Shown: piece after piece, positions 63,225-64,000 of the stretch
Numbering within the stretch: position 1 is the first letter of the stretch
Layout of the letters: each line of letters starts with the position of its first letter
Program-made: the position numbers and the translations under genes
The notes under the pieces: generated by a model
What the model saw: only the letters and a program-made list of their open reading frames with translations
Database searches by the model: none
Told to the model about the DNA's origin: nothing
NCBI GenBank assembly: GCA_016841525.1
Contig: JAENYZ010000002.1
Location: 330,078-394,077, forward strand
DNA: 64,000 nt
From: Anaerolineaceae bacterium
GTDB taxonomy: Bacteria; Chloroflexota; Anaerolineae; Anaerolineales; Anaerolineaceae
Direction: 5' to 3'

Positions 63225-64000
63225 ATGACGAAACTGGTAGAGCTTTTAAAGAAACTACTACGGGATGTGGTGCTCTTTGTACAGACGGCGAATGGGCTGC
63301 AGCTGCGCAGCTACCAGGAAGCTGTTGCCCGGTCGGTGATCCATTCCGTGGTGCACGGTGAGGGCTTGAGTTTTGTGGTGATCTTCCCGCGCCAATCGGG
63401 CAAGAATGAACTGCAGGCGCAGCTCCAGGCGTACCTGCTGACCCTGTTCTCCGCGCAGCAGCAGGAGATGGTGCAGGTTTCCCCCACCTGGCGCCCGCAA
63501 ACGGAAAACGCCATGCACCGCCTGGAGCGGGTGCTGAGTTCGAACCTGATCGTTAAAGACCGCTGGGAGAAGCACACCGGGCATATCTACCAGGTGGGCA
63601 AAGCGCGCCTGACCTTTCTTTCCGGATCCCCCACGGCCAACATCGTAGGGGCTACAGCAAATTTACTTTTATCGATCGACGAAGCCCAAGACATCGCCCA
63701 GGATAAATTCGATAAAGACATCGCACCCATGGCAGCCAGCACCAACGCCACCCGTGTTTTTTGGGGCACCGCCTGGACTTCAAATACACTGTTAGCCCGT
63801 GAAGAACGGGCAGCCAGGGCATTGCAAGAAAAAGACGGGGTCCAAAGGGTTTGGAAATTAACTTGCGATCATGTCGCTGCTGAAGTGCCCCCCTACGGTA
63901 AATTTGTGGCCGACCAGGTGGCCAAATTAGGCCGTAATCATCCCATGGTAAGAACGCAATACTTCAGCGAAGAGATCGACTCGGAGGGTGGCCTCTTTCC
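63225..64000 (+). CDS. Phage terminase large subunit (5' part, cut by the window edge)
   Basis: The first 258 residues of a terminase-like ATPase. Walker A is IFPRQSGKNE near residues 56-65 and Walker B is LLLSIDEAQDI near 145-155. The WGTAWTSNTLLARE block is consistent with motif III. It would drive DNA packaging in a phage or gene-transfer-agent-like particle. The open frame runs without a stop to the window end. The start is ATG three bases after the preceding stop. Confidence 0.82.
   Translation, partial: MTKLVELLKKLLRDVVLFVQTANGLQLRSYQEAVARSVIHSVVHGEGLSFVVIFPRQSGKNELQAQLQAYLLTLFSAQQQEMVQVSPTWRPQTENAMHRLERVLSSNLIVKDRWEKHTGHIYQVGKARLTFLSGSPTANIVGATANLLLSIDEAQDIAQDKFDKDIAPMAASTNATRVFWGTAWTSNTLLAREERAARALQEKDGVQRVWKLTCDHVAAEVPPYGKFVADQVAKLGRNHPMVRTQYFSEEIDSEGGLF

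Overview
The window looks like chromosomal DNA from a member of the Chloroflexota, most likely an Anaerolineae-type anaerobe, with moderate GC content. The basis is gene content rather than any marker gene: an hrcA-grpE-dnaK-dnaJ-prmA heat-shock cluster behind a perfect CIRCE operator, a four-gene operon for a sodium-translocating biotin-dependent decarboxylase, a PPK2-type polyphosphate kinase, and secreted proteins ending in a YLPLIVK-like tail of the kind I associate with Chloroflexota. No rRNA, tRNA or CRISPR array was seen.

From 1 to about 47.9 kb the window is ordinary core and housekeeping DNA in short, often convergent operons. It holds a tocopherol-cyclase-like protein, a lipoprotein deacetylase, TspO, several peptidases (YugP, S41, two M20, S66, M3), PPK2, the heat-shock operon (8.4-14.2 kb), a FemAB-like acyltransferase divergent from a PP2C-like membrane protein, the decarboxylase operon (18.3-21.8 kb), small regulators and phosphatases (SixA, a PTP, ArsC), an MFS transporter, a LuxR-type protein behind a SOS-box-like palindrome, a ferredoxin, an amidase, two tandem kinase-fold proteins, a deaminase and a membrane-anchored ferrochelatase-fold protein. 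Gaps between these genes carry several families of short palindromic repeats.

From about 48 to 62 kb the window is an accessory island. Two 1,842-bp direct repeats each carry the same truncated restriction-methylase gene and flank a BspA-type repeat surface protein. The start of that surface gene has an A8 tract that puts the well-positioned ATG out of frame. Next come a second secreted beta-rich surface protein and a large Type ISP/IIG-like restriction-modification gene, which has a one-base frameshift near its start and an AT-rich specificity segment. The two methylase copies are identical except for a central 379-bp patch of about 12% divergence, which suggests gene conversion.

From 62.4 kb to the end lies a compact phage-like cassette: a small protein, a coiled-coil protein with a hydrophobic tail, and a terminase large subunit cut by the window edge. 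It sits behind a second palindrome of the GAAC-N4-GTTC type. The two SOS-like boxes and the recombining methylase and surface-protein locus are the most interesting parts of the window.
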